Positions 17,026 through 25,010 are shown, counted from the stretch's first letter. The stretch: DNA of 64,000 nt from Thermus sp. 2.9 (GCF_000794385.1 NZ_JTJB01000034.1:1-64000); one strand, 5' to 3'. Notes: generated from the letters alone by a model not told the origin. Program-made: numbers and translations.

Positions 17026-17112
17026 GGTGCCGGGGGCGGGACTCGAACCCGCACGCCCTCATCGGGCAACAGATTTTGAGTCTGCCGCGTCTACCTGTTC
17101 CGCCACCCCGGC
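17025..17112 (-). tRNA. tRNA-Leu (anticodon CAA)
   Basis: Minus-strand cloverleaf with acceptor GCCGGGG pairing CCCCGGC, discriminator A and encoded CCA. The anticodon arm ends CAGA-CTCAAAA-TCTG, giving CAA; a long class II variable arm (GCCCGATGAGGGC) and T arm GCGGG-TTCGAGT-CCCGC are clear. 88 nt with CCA. Its 5' end lies inside the annotated lnt coding region. Confidence 0.95.
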
Positions 17113-18419
17113 AGACGCACCCTAAGGATAAGGCCAAGGAGGAAAATGGTCAACGCCAGGGCCACCGCCCAATCCCCAAGGCGTACGTAAGGGGTTTTGC
17201 CCTCCTTAAGGGCGTAAGGGGCGAGGAGGAAGCCCTCCTGGTGCGGGGGGATGGCCGCCACCACCCGGCCGAAGGGGTCCACGCTGGCGGTGACGCCGTC
17301 GTTCCCCGCCCTTAGGAGCCAAAGGCCCGTTTCCACCGCCCTAAGCCTTCCCATGGCGAAGTGCTGCCTGCCGCCGAAGGAGGGGCCGTACCAGGCGTCG
17401 TTGGTGAGGAGAACGAGGACCTTAGCCCCCTCCCGGGCGAGGGCCAGGGCCACGGAGGGGAAGGCGGACTCGTAGCAGATGAAGACCCCATAAGGCCCCA
17501 AGGGGGCCACCCGCTTCCCGGGGGTGCGGTCGGCCAGCTCCCCCAGGCCGAAGGCGCGGAAGAAGAAGCCGTAGGCCCCACCCAGAACTTCCCGGAAGGG
17601 GAACCGCTCCCCGAAGGGGACCAGCCGGGTCTTGTCGTAGTGGGCCAGGATCCCTCCCCCTTGGTAGAGCACCGCCCGGTTGGGGCCGAAGAGGTTGAGC
17701 CCGGTGAGGAGGGGGCGGCCTTGGAGGAGGGCGTCCACGGAAGGAGGGATGCGCCACACCGCGGTTTCCGGCCAGACGATGAGGTCCGCCCCCTTTTGGG
17801 CGAGGCCTTCTCCCGTGAGGCGGAGGTAAACGCTTTCGTCCAACTCCCCTTGAGGATCCCACAAGGGGTTGAGGTTGCCCTGGACCAGGAGGGCTTTTTG
17901 CGTCCCCGCCACCTTGGGCAAGGGCAAAAACCAAAGGAGGGCCCAGGGGAGGAGGGCCCATAGGTGCCTCCGGGCAAGCCCGTAGGCGGCGAGGAGGACC
18001 AGGAGGGAGAGGAAATAGACCCCGCCCAGGCTCGCCAGGACCCGGCCCGGGGCTTCCACCAGGGCGTAGCCCAAAAACCCCCAGGGGAAGGCCAGCTCCC
18101 CTTGCTCCGTGAGCCACTCCAGCACCACCCACCCCCCCACCCGCATGAGGGGCGAGGGGGTGAGGGCGAAGAGGAGGCCGAAGGAAAGGGCCTTCACCAG
18201 GACCAGGGGCAAAAAGGGAAGCGCCCCCAGGGGGCCGAAGAGGCTGGCGAAGCTTTGGGGAAGCCAGAGGAGGTGGAGACCCCAGAACCCCACCCCGGCC
18301 AGGAAGCCTTCCCGGAAGCCCCCCCGGAGCAGGAAGGCTAAGGGCAAGGGGGCCAGAAAGCCCAAGGGGAAGGGGGGGAGGGTAAGGGCGAGGGCAAGGC
18401 CCAGGAGGAAGGGGCGCAC
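17091..18419 (-). CDS. lnt: Apolipoprotein N-acyltransferase
   Basis: 442 residues: about six N-terminal membrane segments, a nitrilase-like periplasmic domain (about residues 190-410) and a last helix (WAVALALTIFLLGLIL). The catalytic triad is visible: Glu in IVWPETAVW, Lys in HYDKTRLVPFGE and Cys in FICYESAFPS. It adds the third acyl chain to lipoproteins at the membrane. The start is a GTG. The last seven codons and stop (RLPGWRNR end) lie inside the 5' part of tRNA-Leu on the same strand, so tRNA processing would cut the lnt message. Confidence 0.9.
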   Translation of the reverse strand: MRPFLLGLALALTLPPFPLGFLAPLPLAFLLRGGFREGFLAGVGFWGLHLLWLPQSFASLFGPLGALPFLPLVLVKALSFGLLFALTPSPLMRVGGWVVLEWLTEQGELAFPWGFLGYALVEAPGRVLASLGGVYFLSLLVLLAAYGLARRHLWALLPWALLWFLPLPKVAGTQKALLVQGNLNPLWDPQGELDESVYLRLTGEGLAQKGADLIVWPETAVWRIPPSVDALLQGRPLLTGLNLFGPNRAVLYQGGGILAHYDKTRLVPFGERFPFREVLGGAYGFFFRAFGLGELADRTPGKRVAPLGPYGVFICYESAFPSVALALAREGAKVLVLLTNDAWYGPSFGGRQHFAMGRLRAVETGLWLLRAGNDGVTASVDPFGRVVAAIPPHQEGFLLAPYALKEGKTPYVRLGDWAVALALTIFLLGLILRVRLPGWRNR

Positions 18420-18479
18420 CCTTCCACCATAAGGTTCGTTTGTGAGATTGACCAGGCGGGGCTATGGCAGAATGGTCCC

Positions 18480-19175
18480 ATGCGCCTCGGGGTTCTTTCC
18501 GATATCCACGCCAACCTGCCCGCCCTCGAGGCCGCCCTGGAGGCCCTAAGGGCCGAGGGGGTGGACGAGGTTTTGGTCCTGGGGGACATGGTGGGCTACG
18601 GGCCCCATCCAAGGCAGGTGGTGCGCCGCCTCATGCAGGAGGGGTTTCCCGCCATCGCCGGGGCCTGGGACCTAAGGGTGGCCTATCCCGTGGATGGCGC
18701 CGTTCCCGAGGGCCTGGGCAAAGCTACCTTGGCCTGGACGCGAAGCCAGCTGGGGGAAAGGGAGCTCGCCTACCTCCGCTCCCTGCGCCTTTCCCACCGG
18801 AGGACCTATGGGGCGACCCGCCTCGTGGCCTTCCACGGCAAGCCGGGCCGCCCGGAGGAGCACCTGGACCTCCTGGGCCCGGCCCGGGAGTTCTTAGCCC
18901 TCCTGGAGCGCTTTAGCGCCAAGGTCCTCCTTTTGGGCGGGCGCCACCTGCCCCTCGCCCGGCGGGTGGGGGCGGGGCTCGTGGCGGACCCCGGGAGCGT
19001 GGGGCTAAGCCTCTCTGGGGAATCCGGGGCCGACGCCCTCCTCCTGGACACGGACACCCTCGAGGCCCGCTTCCTCAAGGTCCCCTACGACCTGGGCCCC
19101 GTCCTCTTTGACCTCCGGGCCTGGGGCCTGCCCCCCGCCCTGGAAAAGGTCTACCGCACCGGGCGCTTCCACTAG
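18480..19175 (+). CDS. Calcineurin-like phosphoesterase with degenerate motifs
   Basis: 231 residues starting LGVLSDIHANLPALEAAL, the first metallophosphoesterase motif (DxH), with VLGDMVGYGPHP as the second (GD). The third motif, normally GNHD, reads IAGAWDLRV, and the later GHTH-like site reads LLGGRHLPLAR; FHGKPG is kept. Loss of the Asn/His ligands predicts weakened or absent metal catalysis. Family members (YfcE/MJ0936-like) cleave phosphodiesters. Its 3' end overlaps the antisense queG coding frame by 171 nt. Confidence 0.75.
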   Translation: MRLGVLSDIHANLPALEAALEALRAEGVDEVLVLGDMVGYGPHPRQVVRRLMQEGFPAIAGAWDLRVAYPVDGAVPEGLGKATLAWTRSQLGERELAYLRSLRLSHRRTYGATRLVAFHGKPGRPEEHLDLLGPAREFLALLERFSAKVLLLGGRHLPLARRVGAGLVADPGSVGLSLSGESGADALLLDTDTLEARFLKVPYDLGPVLFDLRAWGLPPALEKVYRTGRFH

Positions 19176-20237
19176 GGCTTGGGCGTCCCGCCGCACCTCG
19201 GGGTCGGGGTCTTTGAAGAAGCCCTCTATGGGCCTTCCCGCCCGGAAGAGGGCGTGGAGGGCGGTGCGGCGCACCAGGGGGCTTGGGTCCAGCGCCGCCT
19301 CCGCCATGAGGTCTTCCCCCAGGCCCAGGTTGGAGAGGACGATGAGGGCGTTGCGGGCCAGCCGGGGCCTTCCCGCCCGCAGGAAGGCGGTTCCGGCGTA
19401 CTTCCTTTGGAAGGCCCGGTGGGAGAGGCGGAAGAAGTCCCAAAGGTCCGGGTGGGCCAGCTCGGGCTCCGGGCGGAAGCCGGGCCACGCCCTTCCGAAC
19501 CGCTCCCAGGGGCAGGCCTCCCCGCAGAGGTCGCAGCCGAAGAGCCAGTCCCCGATCCCGGGCCAGAGGGAGGGGGGAATGAAGCCCTTGTGCTCAATGG
19601 TCAGGTAGCTCACGCAAAGCCGGGCGTCCAGGGTGCCGTCCCCCAGGAGGGCCCCCGTGGGGCAGGCGGGAAGGCAGCGGGCGCAGCGGCCGCAGCGGTT
19701 GGGGTGGAGGGGCGGGGGCTCCACCTCCAAGGAGGTGAGGAGGACGGCCAAGAAGGCGTGGACCCCAAAGGCCTGGGAGAGGAAGTAGCCGCTTCTGCCG
19801 ATCCAGCCCGCCCCCGAGCAGGCGGCTAAGGTGCGCTCGGAAAGGGGCCCGTGGTCCACGTACCCCTTGGCCCACACCCCAAGGTCCTCCGCCACCGCCT
19901 CGAGGCGCCCAAGCTCCTCCCCCAAAGCGAGGTGGTAGTCCCGCGTCCAGGCATAGCGGGCCACCCGGCCCACCCGGAGGCCCCCTGGGGGCTTCCCGGG
20001 GTCAGGGTAGGCGTAGGGGGCGAAGAGGAGGAGGGCGCTTCGGGCCTCGGGAAAGCGGCGCCGGGGGTCAAAGCGCTCCTCCACCCGCCGTTCCAAGTAG
20101 GCCATCCCCCCGTGCCGGCCCCCTTCCAGCCAGGCCTGGAAGCGGGCCTTGGCCGCTTCCGAAGGCGAAAGGGGAGCCCAGGCCACCCCCAGGCCCCGCG
20201 CCCGGGCCGCCTCCTCCAGAAGGGCCTTGGCCTCCAC
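19005..20237 (-). CDS. queG: Epoxyqueuosine reductase QueG
   Basis: 410 residues from a GTG. The cobalamin-binding/catalytic region (GYVDHGPLSERTLAACSGAGWIG, about residues 125-146) and two 4Fe-4S motifs, CGRCARCLPACPTGAL (182-196) and CDLCGEACPWERF (235-247), identify QueG, which reduces epoxyqueuosine to queuosine in tRNA. A HEAT-like tail (LVRRTALHALFRAG, DPEVRRDAQALVEA) is normal for the family. After about residue 355 the frame continues for 55 residues opposite the phosphoesterase gene before a stop, which looks like read-through rather than conserved protein. Confidence 0.92.
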   Translation of the reverse strand: MEAKALLEEAARARGLGVAWAPLSPSEAAKARFQAWLEGGRHGGMAYLERRVEERFDPRRRFPEARSALLLFAPYAYPDPGKPPGGLRVGRVARYAWTRDYHLALGEELGRLEAVAEDLGVWAKGYVDHGPLSERTLAACSGAGWIGRSGYFLSQAFGVHAFLAVLLTSLEVEPPPLHPNRCGRCARCLPACPTGALLGDGTLDARLCVSYLTIEHKGFIPPSLWPGIGDWLFGCDLCGEACPWERFGRAWPGFRPEPELAHPDLWDFFRLSHRAFQRKYAGTAFLRAGRPRLARNALIVLSNLGLGEDLMAEAALDPSPLVRRTALHALFRAGRPIEGFFKDPDPEVRRDAQALVEAPGAVDLFQGGGQAPGPEVKEDGAQVVGDLEEAGLEGVRVQEEGVGPGFPREA

Positions 20238-20247
20238 CCCCTTAGCC

Positions 20248-20253
20248 TATAAT
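20248..20253 (+). promoter_or_regulatory. Consensus -10 (TATAAT) of hom, leaderless
   Basis: TATAAT ends 7 nt before the hom ATG. Only 23 bp separate the hom and queG start codons, so the -35 must lie within queG (TTGGCC at 20227-20232, 15-nt spacer, is a weak candidate). Confidence 0.7.
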
Positions 20254-20260
20254 CCCTTCC

Positions 20261-21265
20261 ATGGAACGGCTCAACCTCGCCCTCCTTGGGGGCGGCACCG
20301 TGGGAAGCGCCTTTTACGCCTTGGTCCAGGAGCGGCGGGAGGAGCTGGCCGCCTTGGGCTTCGCTCCCCGCTTCCTGGGGGTCTTGGTGCGGCACCCCAA
20401 GAAGCCGAGGGCCATCCCGGAAGAACTCCTCCGGGTGGAGCCCTTTGACCTTTTGGAAGCCGACGTGGTGGTGGAGGCCCTCGGGGGGGTGGAGGCGCCC
20501 CTAAAGCTCCTCCTCCCCGCCCTGGAGGCGGGCGTTCCCCTCATCACCGCCAACAAGGCCCTCCTGGCGGAGGCCTGGGAGGCCCTCCGCCCCTTCGCCG
20601 AGGAGGGCCTCATCTACCACGAGGCCAGCGTCATGGCGGGCACCCCCGCCCTCTCCTTTGTGGAAACCCTTAGGGGAAGCGAGGTCCTGGAGCTCCACGG
20701 CATCCTGAACGGCACCACCCTTTACATCCTCCAGGAGATGGAAAAGGGGCGCACCTACGCCGAGGCCCTGGCCGAGGCCCAGCGCCTGGGCTACGCCGAG
20801 GCCGACCCCACCTTGGACGTGGAGGGAATAGACGCCGCCCACAAGCTCACCCTCCTGGCCCGCCTCCTGGTGGACCCCGCCTTCCCCTTTGGGGCGGTGG
20901 AGGCCCGGGGCATCGCCCGCCTCACCCCTGGGCTCCTCCAGGAGGCGGCGGCCCAGGGCAAGCGGGTGCGCCTCCTGGCAAGCCTCTACGGGGAAGGGGG
21001 AAGGTGGCGGGCAAGGGTGGCCCCAAGCCTCCTTCCCCTGGACCACCCCTTAGCCCAAGCCCGGGGGAACGCCCTTTGGGTGAAGACCCGGCCCCTGGGG
21101 GAGGTCTTTGTCACCGGCCCCGGGGCGGGGGGCGGGGCCACGGCCAGCGGGCTCTTCGCCGACCTCCTCCGCCTCCTTTCCGGGGCCCCGGGGCACCTGC
21201 CCGCCCCCCGGGCCAAGCCGCCCTTGGCGGAGGGGAGCCCCTTTCCCGAGGTCTTGACCCGGTAG
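20261..21265 (+). CDS. hom: Homoserine dehydrogenase
   Basis: 334 residues. N-terminal NAD(P) motif LALLGGGTVGSAFY, then VVVEALGGVEAP, catalytic-domain signatures ITANKALLAE, YHEASVMAGTPALS and LNGTTLYILQEME, and DPTLDVEGIDAAHKLTLLA. It lacks the C-terminal ACT domain of longer bacterial forms, so it is the short, probably not threonine-inhibited version. It reduces aspartate semialdehyde to homoserine and is followed by threonine synthase. Confidence 0.95.
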   Translation: MERLNLALLGGGTVGSAFYALVQERREELAALGFAPRFLGVLVRHPKKPRAIPEELLRVEPFDLLEADVVVEALGGVEAPLKLLLPALEAGVPLITANKALLAEAWEALRPFAEEGLIYHEASVMAGTPALSFVETLRGSEVLELHGILNGTTLYILQEMEKGRTYAEALAEAQRLGYAEADPTLDVEGIDAAHKLTLLARLLVDPAFPFGAVEARGIARLTPGLLQEAAAQGKRVRLLASLYGEGGRWRARVAPSLLPLDHPLAQARGNALWVKTRPLGEVFVTGPGAGGGATASGLFADLLRLLSGAPGHLPAPRAKPPLAEGSPFPEVLTR

Positions 21266-21289
21266 CCTCCTCCCTGGGAGCATATCCCC

Positions 21290-22345
21290 ATGCGCCTTCC
21301 CCTCATTGAGCGCTACCGGGCCCACCTGCCCGTCTCGGAGAAGACGCCGGTGATCAGCCTCCTGGAGGGCTCCACCCCCCTAGTTCCCCTCAAGGGCCCC
21401 AAGGAGGCCCGGGAGCGGGGCATCCAGCTTTTCGCCAAGTACGAGGGCCTAAACCCCACGGGAAGCTTCAAGGACCGGGGCATGACCCTGGCGGTGGCCA
21501 AGGCGGTGGAGGCGGGGGCGGAGGCCATCGCCTGCGCCAGCACCGGGAACACCGCCGCCTCGGCCGCCGCCTACGCCGCCCGGGCGGGGATTAAGGCCAT
21601 CGTGGTCCTGCCCGCGGGGTACGTGGCCTTGGGCAAGGTGGCCCAGAGCCTGGTCCACGGGGCCCGCATCGTCCAGGTGGAGGGCAACTTTGACGCGGCC
21701 CTCCGCCTCACCCGGGAGCTCACGGAGCGCTACCCCGTGGCCCTGGTGAACTCCGTGAACCCCTTCCGGCTGGAGGGCCAGAAGACCCTGGCCTTTGAGG
21801 TGGTGGACGAGCTTGGGGATGCCCCCCACTACCACGCCCTTCCCGTGGGCAACGCTGGGAACATCACCGCCCACTGGCAGGGGTATAAGGAATACCGCGC
21901 CCTGGGCAAGGCCAAAAAGCTTCCCAAGATGCTGGGCTTCCAGGCGGCGGGGGCGGCCCCCTTGGTCCTGGGCCGGCCGGTGGAGAAGCCCGAGACCCTG
22001 GCCACCGCCATCCGCATCGGCAACCCGGCGAGCTGGCAGGGGGCGGTGCGGGCCAAGGAGGAGTCGGGAGGGGTCATAGAGGCGGTGACGGACGAGGAGA
22101 TCCTGGCCGCCTACCGCTACCTGGCGGAGGAGGAGGGCCTATTCTGCGAGCCGGCCAGCGCCGCGGCCATGGCCGGGGTGTGGAAGCTCCTTCGGGAAGG
22201 CCGCCTAGAGCCGGGAAGCACCGTGGTCCTCACCCTCACCGGCCACGGCCTCAAGGACCCCGCCACCGCGGAGCGGGTGGCCCGGCTTGACCCCCCGGTG
22301 CCCGCCCGCCTCGAGGCGGTGGCGAAAGCCGCGGGCCTTTGGTAG
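21290..22345 (+). CDS. thrC: Threonine synthase
   Basis: 351 residues, fold type II PLP enzyme of the short class. PLP lysine is Lys61 in NPTGSFKDRGM; the phosphate loop is GNAGNITAHW, and ASTGNTAASAAAYAAR is the substrate Asn region. It converts O-phosphohomoserine to threonine. It lies 24 nt after hom; no homoserine kinase is next to it in this window. Confidence 0.95.
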   Translation: MRLPLIERYRAHLPVSEKTPVISLLEGSTPLVPLKGPKEARERGIQLFAKYEGLNPTGSFKDRGMTLAVAKAVEAGAEAIACASTGNTAASAAAYAARAGIKAIVVLPAGYVALGKVAQSLVHGARIVQVEGNFDAALRLTRELTERYPVALVNSVNPFRLEGQKTLAFEVVDELGDAPHYHALPVGNAGNITAHWQGYKEYRALGKAKKLPKMLGFQAAGAAPLVLGRPVEKPETLATAIRIGNPASWQGAVRAKEESGGVIEAVTDEEILAAYRYLAEEEGLFCEPASAAAMAGVWKLLREGRLEPGSTVVLTLTGHGLKDPATAERVARLDPPVPARLEAVAKAAGLW

Positions 22346-22354
22346 GCTTCGGGT

Positions 22355-22669
22355 ATGCCGGAGGCCAAGCGCGCGCGCAAAAAGGTGCCGGAGCCCTTCC
22401 CCGGGGCCTACTACCTGGCGGGGGCCATCACCATCGCCCTCATGCTCCTCTTCCTGGCCCTGGGGGCGAGCCTGCCCCCGGGGGTGGCGGGGTTTTTGGT
22501 GGCCTTCATCCTGGGCCTCACCGTGAACCCCAAGTACGTGCCCTACTTCCTGGCGGCGGGGGTGTTCTCGGCGGTGATGGGCTTTTTGGGGCGGGAGCCG
22601 CAGGTGGCCTGGGGTGGGGTGGCCCTGGCCCTCTCCCAGCTTTTGGTCCGCCGCCTCGTCCGGGAATGA
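22355..22669 (+). CDS. Hypothetical membrane protein (three helices)
   Basis: 104 residues. A basic N-terminus (PEAKRARKKVPEPFPG) is followed by three hydrophobic segments (about 21-43, 46-64, 68-97). No family recognised. It overlaps the next membrane protein by ATGA, so the two may form a complex. GTVNPKYVPYFL and FLGREPQVAWGG loops look conserved-like but I cannot place them. Confidence 0.6.
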   Translation: MPEAKRARKKVPEPFPGAYYLAGAITIALMLLFLALGASLPPGVAGFLVAFILGLTVNPKYVPYFLAAGVFSAVMGFLGREPQVAWGGVALALSQLLVRRLVRE

Positions 22670-22962
22670 ACCCCACCCGCCTCTCCCAGTCCTTGGCCCT
22701 TTTGGGCGTGGCCCTTTACGTCTACTTTCTCCTCCTGCGCCCGAACCAGGAGGGGATGGCCCTGGCCGTGGGCCTCTTCGTGGGCACCATGGGGGTGGCG
22801 TACGGGGAAAAGCCCTTCCCCGTGCCCTTCTTCCTGGGGCTTTACGGGGTGCTTTTCCTCCTCCAGCTCCTCTTTGGCCACCCTTGGCCTTTCCTCCTGG
22901 GGGGGCTTTTGGGGGTGGGGCTTCCTTACCTCCTTTACCGCTTGCGGAAGCCCGCTAGGTAA
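22666..22962 (+). CDS. Hypothetical membrane protein (four helices)
   Basis: 98 residues with hydrophobic segments at about 8-24, 30-44, 52-68 and 72-90. Starts at an ATG overlapping the previous stop. It converges on another small membrane gene with a 28-nt overlap. Not recognised. Confidence 0.6.
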   Translation: MNPTRLSQSLALLGVALYVYFLLLRPNQEGMALAVGLFVGTMGVAYGEKPFPVPFFLGLYGVLFLLQLLFGHPWPFLLGGLLGVGLPYLLYRLRKPAR

Positions 22963-23273
22963 AGGAGGCTTCCCAGGAGCATCCCCTCCCCCAAGGTGGG
23001 GAGGTAGAGGAGGAACTCCCGCACATCCAGCCGCAGGTAGAGGAGGAGGGGCCAGGGGGTGAGGGCCCAGGCCAGGTCCGGCCTCCCGTAGCCCGCCGCC
23101 AGGAAGAGCCCCGCCCCAAGGCCCCGGAGGTAGGCAAGCCAGCCCGAGCCCAGCTCGTTTTGGTAGACGAAGAAGAGCAGGTTTAGCCAGATTCCCAAAA
23201 CCCAAAGGGGCAGGCGCCTTTCCAGGCGGAAGGCCAGGGCCAGGAGCACGGCGAAGGCCAAAGCCTCAAGCAC
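22935..23273 (-). CDS. Hypothetical membrane protein downstream of the kinase
   Basis: 112 residues from a GTG that overlaps the last codons of the kinase gene (start at 23273, kinase stop at 23266), so translation is likely coupled. Four hydrophobic segments ([68 protein letters not shown]). Not recognised. Confidence 0.6.
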   Translation of the reverse strand: MLEALAFAVLLALAFRLERRLPLWVLGIWLNLLFFVYQNELGSGWLAYLRGLGAGLFLAAGYGRPDLAWALTPWPLLLYLRLDVREFLLYLPTLGEGMLLGSLLYLAGFRKR

Positions 23274-24696
23274 GGCCCACCTCCGCTTGGCCCCGGGCCT
23301 CGAGGTAGGCCACCAGCACCTCAAAGGCCTTTTCCACCGCCTCGTCCAGGTCCTCCCCGGGGATGGTGGGGACGCCCTCCTCCTGGGCCCAGCGGAGGAG
23401 GTGGTCTTGGATGAGGCGGATCTCGGCGAAGTGGGCCAAGTACTTGCCCTTGGGCCGAGCGTGGCCCGTTTCCTTGTCCCGCAGGTGGAAGCGGTCTTGG
23501 TGGAGCTTTTCGTCCTGCAAATAGACCAGCATGGGCACGGTGAGGACCCGGTCCTGGTAGGGATGTTCCAGGTAGCGTGGCACCACGTGCACCCCTTCCA
23601 AGACGATGGAGGTGCCCTCCAAGGCGCTCCTTTCCTGGATGGCCCTAAGGCCCACCGCCACCCGGGCCACCTGGTCCAGGAAGCCCCTCAGGACCCTGGC
23701 CTCGTGGCTTTCCTGGGAAAGCTCGGGCATGAGGGCCTTCCAGGCCTCAAAGGTGGAAAGGTGCAGGGTGGGGAGGAGGTCTTTGGACAAGGAGGCGCGG
23801 AAGACCTCCCGCACGGCGTCCGAGGGGACGATGTGGGTGATGCCCAGGCGGTAGGCCAAGGCCGAGGCCAGGACGCTTTTGCCCACCCCCGTCACCCCCC
23901 CAATAAGGATGTGCACCGGGCGGGCGCTCCGGCGTAGGTGCCTTAGGAGGAGGTAACGCCGGGCCACCTCCTCCCCCGCTTCCTTGAGCAAGGCTTGGTA
24001 GACCCGTTCCCGGAGCTCCGGGCGCCGGATGACCTGGATGCCCGCCCGCCTAAGCGTTCCTTCAATCTCCCGGGCCAGGCGGTAGGCTTGCTCGGGGGAA
24101 AGGCCGATGCCCATGAGGGACTGGGCCAGGATGCCCTTGGAAAAGGGCATGCGGGGTTCACCGCCCTCTTCCTCTACAAAAAGCTCCCCGGCGAAGGCCC
24201 GCCGCTCCAGGTAGCGCCGTTTGGCCGCCTGGCCCTTGATCCGGCCCACCTCCTGCGCCACCACCTCCTCCAGGCGGCGGGCGGAGATCTGCTTAATGCC
24301 CTCATCCCGCAGGCGTTCTTCCACCCTTTTGGCAAGCTCGTGGGCTTCCTTGAGGGAAAGCCCCGCCTCCTCCAGGCTTCGCGCCAGAAGCCCCTTAGAG
24401 AAGGGGCGGCGCCGATGGCCCGCCAGGACCAGGATCTCCTCAAAGGGGAGGGTCTTGCGGGCCAGGGTCTCCGCCGCCTCCTGGCCCAGGACCTTGGCCA
24501 CTTCCTCCAAAAACACCTGGCGGAGGCGACGGGGGGTCACCTCTTTATAGCCTTCCGCCTTGAGCCGCTCCTCCACCGTGTGGGCCAGGGCCTGGGCGGC
24601 CTCGAGGGGCACTCCCAAGGGCAGGAGCGCCTCCACCAATAGCCCCTTGGAGAAGGGCCACCGCCCCCGCTTGAGGCGCACGAAGACCTCGCTCAT
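23266..24696 (-). CDS. 2-phosphoglycerate kinase-like protein with three ATP-cone-like repeats
   Basis: 476 residues. The C-terminal 220 residues form a P-loop kinase: Walker A LIGGVTGVGKSVLASALA (about residue 262), then HIVPSDAVREVFRASLSKDLLPTLHLSTFEAW and EGTSIVLEGVHVVPRYL, as in archaeal 2-phosphoglycerate kinase. The N-terminal 250 residues hold three tandem repeats, each beginning PFSKGLL or PFSKGIL with a following VEERL/EGTL helix and xxRRL helix (from about residues 14, 97 and 183), which look like ATP-cone nucleotide-sensing domains. Archaeal relatives have fewer such repeats as I recall. TATGAT is 8 nt before the ATG. Confidence 0.8.
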   Translation of the reverse strand: MSEVFVRLKRGRWPFSKGLLVEALLPLGVPLEAAQALAHTVEERLKAEGYKEVTPRRLRQVFLEEVAKVLGQEAAETLARKTLPFEEILVLAGHRRRPFSKGLLARSLEEAGLSLKEAHELAKRVEERLRDEGIKQISARRLEEVVAQEVGRIKGQAAKRRYLERRAFAGELFVEEEGGEPRMPFSKGILAQSLMGIGLSPEQAYRLAREIEGTLRRAGIQVIRRPELRERVYQALLKEAGEEVARRYLLLRHLRRSARPVHILIGGVTGVGKSVLASALAYRLGITHIVPSDAVREVFRASLSKDLLPTLHLSTFEAWKALMPELSQESHEARVLRGFLDQVARVAVGLRAIQERSALEGTSIVLEGVHVVPRYLEHPYQDRVLTVPMLVYLQDEKLHQDRFHLRDKETGHARPKGKYLAHFAEIRLIQDHLLRWAQEEGVPTIPGEDLDEAVEKAFEVLVAYLEARGQAEVGRA

Positions 24697-24704
24697 TGCC
24701 TGGC

Positions 24705-24710
24705 ATCATA
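24705..24710 (-). promoter_or_regulatory. -10 (TATGAT) of the kinase gene
   Basis: TATGAT ends 8 nt before the kinase ATG on the minus strand, consistent with a leaderless mRNA. Confidence 0.45.
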
Positions 24711-24737
24711 ACACCTTTCCCTTGGTTATGGGCTTTC

Positions 24738-24767
24738 TTGACACTCCTCCTGGCCTCGTGCTAAGCT
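24738..24767 (+). promoter_or_regulatory. Promoter of the tRNA-Cys/tRNA-Val unit
   Basis: Consensus TTGACA (24738-24743), 18-nt spacer, TAAGCT (24762-24767), then 12 nt to the tRNA-Cys 5' end. The malate synthase promoter uses the same pair with the same spacer. Confidence 0.7.
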
Positions 24768-24779
24768 ACCTTACGGCTT

Positions 24780-24854
<75 letters not shown>

Positions 24855-24861
24855 AAAGCGC

Positions 24862-24938
24862 GGGCGCGTAGCTCAGGTGGCCAGAGCACTACCTTGACAC
24901 GGTAGGGGTCGGTGGTTCAAGTCCACTCGCGCCCACCA
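24862..24938 (+). tRNA. tRNA-Val (anticodon GAC)
   Basis: Acceptor GGGCGCG/CGCGCCC, discriminator A, encoded CCA. Anticodon arm CTACC-TTGACAC-GGTAG gives GAC. T arm TGG-TTCAAGT-CCA. 77 nt, 7 nt after tRNA-Cys, so the pair is one transcript. Confidence 0.97.
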
Positions 24939-24942
24939 GGCC

Positions 24943-24971
24943 AAACCCCTGGGGCAACCCGGGGGTTTTCC
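24943..24971 (+). terminator. Terminator after tRNA-Val
   Basis: AAACCCCTGGG and CCCGGGGGTTTT pair over about 11 bp (one G-T pair) around a GCAA tetraloop-type turn, ending in TTTT. Confidence 0.8.
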
Positions 24972-24998
24972 CTTGGGCGCTTGCGGAGGGCTTCGGGG

Positions 24999-25004
24999 TA
25001 TACT
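24999..25004 (+). promoter_or_regulatory. -10 (TATACT) of the next gene
   Basis: TATACT ends 6 nt before the ATG at 25011, the same arrangement as acuB. Confidence 0.55.
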
Positions 25005-25010
25005 CGGGCC

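Noticed and set aside
22935-23324. Longer start (MRCWWPTSRPG...) for the small membrane gene after the kinase
   Set aside because: The extra residues are the kinase 3' end in another frame; the GTG at 23273 gives a membrane-like N-terminus.
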